Shown here one piece after another: positions 5,376-7,516 of a stretch of DNA of 7,516 bases. Under the pieces are notes generated by a model. That model had not been told where the DNA came from, ran no database searches, and saw nothing but the letters and a program-made list of their open reading frames with translations. Source of the stretch: Candidatus Paenalcaligenes intestinipullorum (GTDB taxonomy: Bacteria; Pseudomonadota; Gammaproteobacteria; Burkholderiales; Burkholderiaceae_B). The stretch is taken from contig DWUQ01000179.1 in assembly GCA_019120675.1 (NCBI GenBank), positions 1 to 7,516 of the forward strand, given 5' to 3'. Within the stretch, counting starts at the first letter, position 1; every line of letters begins with the position of its first letter. The position numbers were made by a program, and so were the translations under genes.

Positions 5376-7516
5376 TATTGCGAATCCGAAGTCATAGAAG
5401 AGGGGAGCTTGCGATAAAACCGTAAGGATTGGTGCGCTAATGCGACGAGCATGAGTACTGTTGAGCCAATCACAAGCATGTAGACACCAATATCAAACAG
5501 CAATGCACTGGAGGTATGGACATAACCGACAAGGGGAACATGAAAATCCCAACTTTGGGCGGCTAAAAAAGGCTTGTTAAACCACCACACCAACAACGCA
5601 GCCGTACCAGCCGTAAGCATACCGAGAGCAATCCAAGTTTGGGGTTGGATCAGCGGTCGCGATTCAACCCAGACAATCCCACCGACCATATATTGCAAAA
5701 TAATGGCAGTGGCCATAATTAAGCCCCCCACAAAACCGCCTCCGGGAAGATTATGACCACGCAGCAGAAAGTAGATGGAGATCAGTGCCGCCACAGGTAA
5801 TAATAAACGTACCAGAATGGCGGGTATTTTTAGGATGTTGTTGGGCAGATCCTCGTGGGGATTTGGCTCTTCGAAGGTCGCTTCGTGGTTGTGTTGGCGA
5901 TTTTGTCGTCGTGCCAAAGGTGTTGCAATGGTTTCGACCGGAGGGCGAAAACGCCGCAGCAACGCAAACACGGTAATGGCCACAATGCCTAATACGGTAA
6001 TTTCTCCGAAGGTATCAAAGCCCCGGAAGTCCACCAGAATAACGTTGACCACATTTGAACCACCGCCGAGCGGGATGGCTTGCTCCACCAAAAAGGAGGA
6101 AACTTCGGAAGGGTGGGAGCGACTTAATAAGCTATAGGATAAGGCACTCAATCCTGCACCACTGAGTATGGCAATTACTACATCACGGGTGCGACGAGAA
6201 AGTGCTCGTGCGCGGCTTAAGCCTGACGTTGCCTGACCAGGAATGCGCTTAGGCAACCACCGCAACCCCAATAAAATCAAGATCACCGTCACCACCTCTA
6301 CGGCAAGTTGCGTTAAGGCGAGGTCTGGCGCGGACAGCCACGCATAGGTGATGCTGGTAATCAGCCCTGCTCCCCCCGCGAGCAGCAGGGAAGCAGGGCG
6401 GTGAAATTTAGCCTGATAGGCAGCACCAATGGCGCAAGCGCCCCCCGCTAACCACATCAAGGCAAATAAGGGGTCTAAAGGAGTATAACGATTCGGGGCT
6501 AACCATTGCCCACGAAATAGCGGTAAAGCCGCCACGATAAAACAGACGCTAAAAATTAAAAGTACTTGGCGTTGTAGACGCGAAGAATAGGTTTTACCAA
6601 TCAAGAAGTCCGCACCGCTTTCGAGCCACCCAACGAGCGCTTCGTAAATGCGTTGACCATCAATACGCGACAATAAAGGCACACGCCCAAGCTTAGCTTG
6701 ACGATAATTATCCAGCAAGACGATGAGCATCACTCCGCCCAAAGCGGCTAAAATGCTCATTACTAAGGGTAGGTTAAAGCCATGCCAAATATGCAGATTG
6801 TAATCAGGCGTTGAGGCACCCAAAATGCTTTGTACAGCGACCCCCAAGTAAGGCGCGACGGTGAGCGCAGGTAAAATCCCCACCACCAAGCAAATGAGCA
6901 CTAATATCATACTGGGTACGAGCATTTGCAAGGGCGGCTCGTGAGGCGTGCGAGGCAATTGATGGGTAGGGGGGCCGAAAAATACTTGAGTAATAAAACG
7001 CAGCGAGTAGGCCACGCTAAACGCGCCAGCAATCACGGCAACTAATGGAATCACGCTATCTAAAGCGCCACCATTGGTCACATTGACTGCTTCAGCAAAG
7101 AACATTTCTTTGGATAAAAAACCATTTAATAAGGGCACGCCCGCCATCGCAGCGGCCGCCACACAAGCTAGAGTAGCCGTAATCGGCATAAAGTGCCGTA
7201 AGCCCGATAGGCGGTTTAAATTACGCGTGCCCGTTTCGTGATCCACAATACCCGTCGCCATAAACAGCGAGGCTTTAAAGGTGGCGTGGTTAATAATATG
7301 AAAGACCGCCGCCACCAAGGCCATCGCACTGTTCATACCGAGCAGCAAGGTGATCAATCCTAAATGGCTCATGGTGGAGTAGGCGAGCACGCCTTTCATA
7401 TCGCGCTGAAATGTCGCTAAATAAGCGCCCAGCAGCAACGAGATGGCTCCAGTGCCCCCAATGAGCCACGCCCATTCGGTCGTACCGGACATCACTGGCC
7501 AAAACCGAGCTAATAA
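5375..7516 (-). CDS. mrpA: Na+/H+ antiporter subunit MrpA with C-terminal MrpB domain (fused A-B, group 2), 5' end missing
   Basis: The frame is open to the right edge, giving 713 visible residues. Group 2 A-B fusions are usually well over 900, so the first 200 or more are missing. A GTG at 7495 is not the start: the codons before it continue the conserved sequence (LLARFWP). In visible numbering, residues 1-180 are the end of the NuoL-like proton channel, with YSTMSHLG, HATFKASLFMATG (Lys81) and GVPLLNGFLSKE. About 345-420 is the MrpA-specific DUF4040 region with DLALTQLAVE (398-407). About 435-520 is a NuoJ-like segment with NVILVDFRGFDT (491-502). A polar linker (about 525-556) leads to an MnhB domain with RGHNLPGGGFVGG (586-598). 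This largest subunit is expected to take part in ion translocation together with MrpD. Its stop overlaps the mrpC start. Confidence 0.96.
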   Translation of the reverse strand, partial: LLARFWPVMSGTTEWAWLIGGTGAISLLLGAYLATFQRDMKGVLAYSTMSHLGLITLLLGMNSAMALVAAVFHIINHATFKASLFMATGIVDHETGTRNLNRLSGLRHFMPITATLACVAAAAMAGVPLLNGFLSKEMFFAEAVNVTNGGALDSVIPLVAVIAGAFSVAYSLRFITQVFFGPPTHQLPRTPHEPPLQMLVPSMILVLICLVVGILPALTVAPYLGVAVQSILGASTPDYNLHIWHGFNLPLVMSILAALGGVMLIVLLDNYRQAKLGRVPLLSRIDGQRIYEALVGWLESGADFLIGKTYSSRLQRQVLLIFSVCFIVAALPLFRGQWLAPNRYTPLDPLFALMWLAGGACAIGAAYQAKFHRPASLLLAGGAGLITSITYAWLSAPDLALTQLAVEVVTVILILLGLRWLPKRIPGQATSGLSRARALSRRTRDVVIAILSGAGLSALSYSLLSRSHPSEVSSFLVEQAIPLGGGSNVVNVILVDFRGFDTFGEITVLGIVAITVFALLRRFRPPVETIATPLARRQNRQHNHEATFEEPNPHEDLPNNILKIPAILVRLLLPVAALISIYFLLRGHNLPGGGFVGGLIMATAIILQYMVGGIVWVESRPLIQPQTWIALGMLTAGTAALLVWWFNKPFLAAQSWDFHVPLVGYVHTSSALLFDIGVYMLVIGSTVLMLVALAHQSLRFYRKLPSSMTSDSQ

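Noticed and set aside
5775..6137. 120-codon plus-strand open frame inside mrpA
   Set aside because: It is antisense to the MrpA-MrpB linker region and resembles no protein I know; a shadow of the real gene.
7493..7495. GTG at 7495 as the start of mrpA
   Set aside because: The frame continues upstream to the window edge with conserved MrpA-like residues, and a start here would remove much of the proton-channel domain.
3343..7516. Reading these genes as respiratory complex I (nuoK, nuoL, nuoN)
   Set aside because: The MrpE, MrpF, MrpG and MnhB signatures and the A-C-D-E-F-G order identify an Mrp antiporter; the complex I likeness is homology of the channel subunits.

Overview
The whole window is read from the minus strand. 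In transcription order it holds most of a multisubunit Na+/H+ antiporter (Mrp, also called Pha, Sha or Mnh) operon, a small predicted exported protein, and the first ~490 codons of a YoaE-like TerC/CBS/CorC membrane protein that runs off the left edge. I see no RNA gene, mobile element or CRISPR array, and no credible plus-strand gene.

Organism: base composition is close to balanced. The antiporter is the group 2 type, with an MrpB domain fused to the C-terminus of MrpA, as in many Proteobacteria. The TerC-CBS protein is strongly similar, from memory, to E. coli YoaE, and the small exported protein resembles conserved hypotheticals I associate with Burkholderiales. A gammaproteobacterium or betaproteobacterium is therefore likely, with an Alcaligenaceae-like betaproteobacterium my best guess. 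This is inference, not a demonstrated assignment.

Layout on the minus strand: mrpA-B fusion (right edge to 5375, 5' end missing), mrpC (5375-5028), mrpD (5028-3343), mrpE (3346-2840), mrpF (2816-2535) and mrpG (2538-2125). The genes overlap by 1 or 4 bases except for a 23-base gap before mrpF, so they form one operon encoding one inner-membrane complex that exchanges cytoplasmic Na+ (or K+) for external protons. The operon promoter lies outside the window.

After a 144-base intergenic region with candidate regulatory repeats comes the 121-codon exported-protein gene (1980-1615). It ends at a convincing intrinsic terminator (about 1567-1516). A perfect TATAAT box sits directly behind that terminator and probably starts the yoaE-like gene (1475 to beyond position 1). 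The window thus links a sodium/proton antiporter with a putative metal or cation transporter. A functional link is possible, but the terminator between them argues for separate transcription. Most of the window is ordinary, well-conserved housekeeping or stress-tolerance sequence; the least understood element is the small exported protein.
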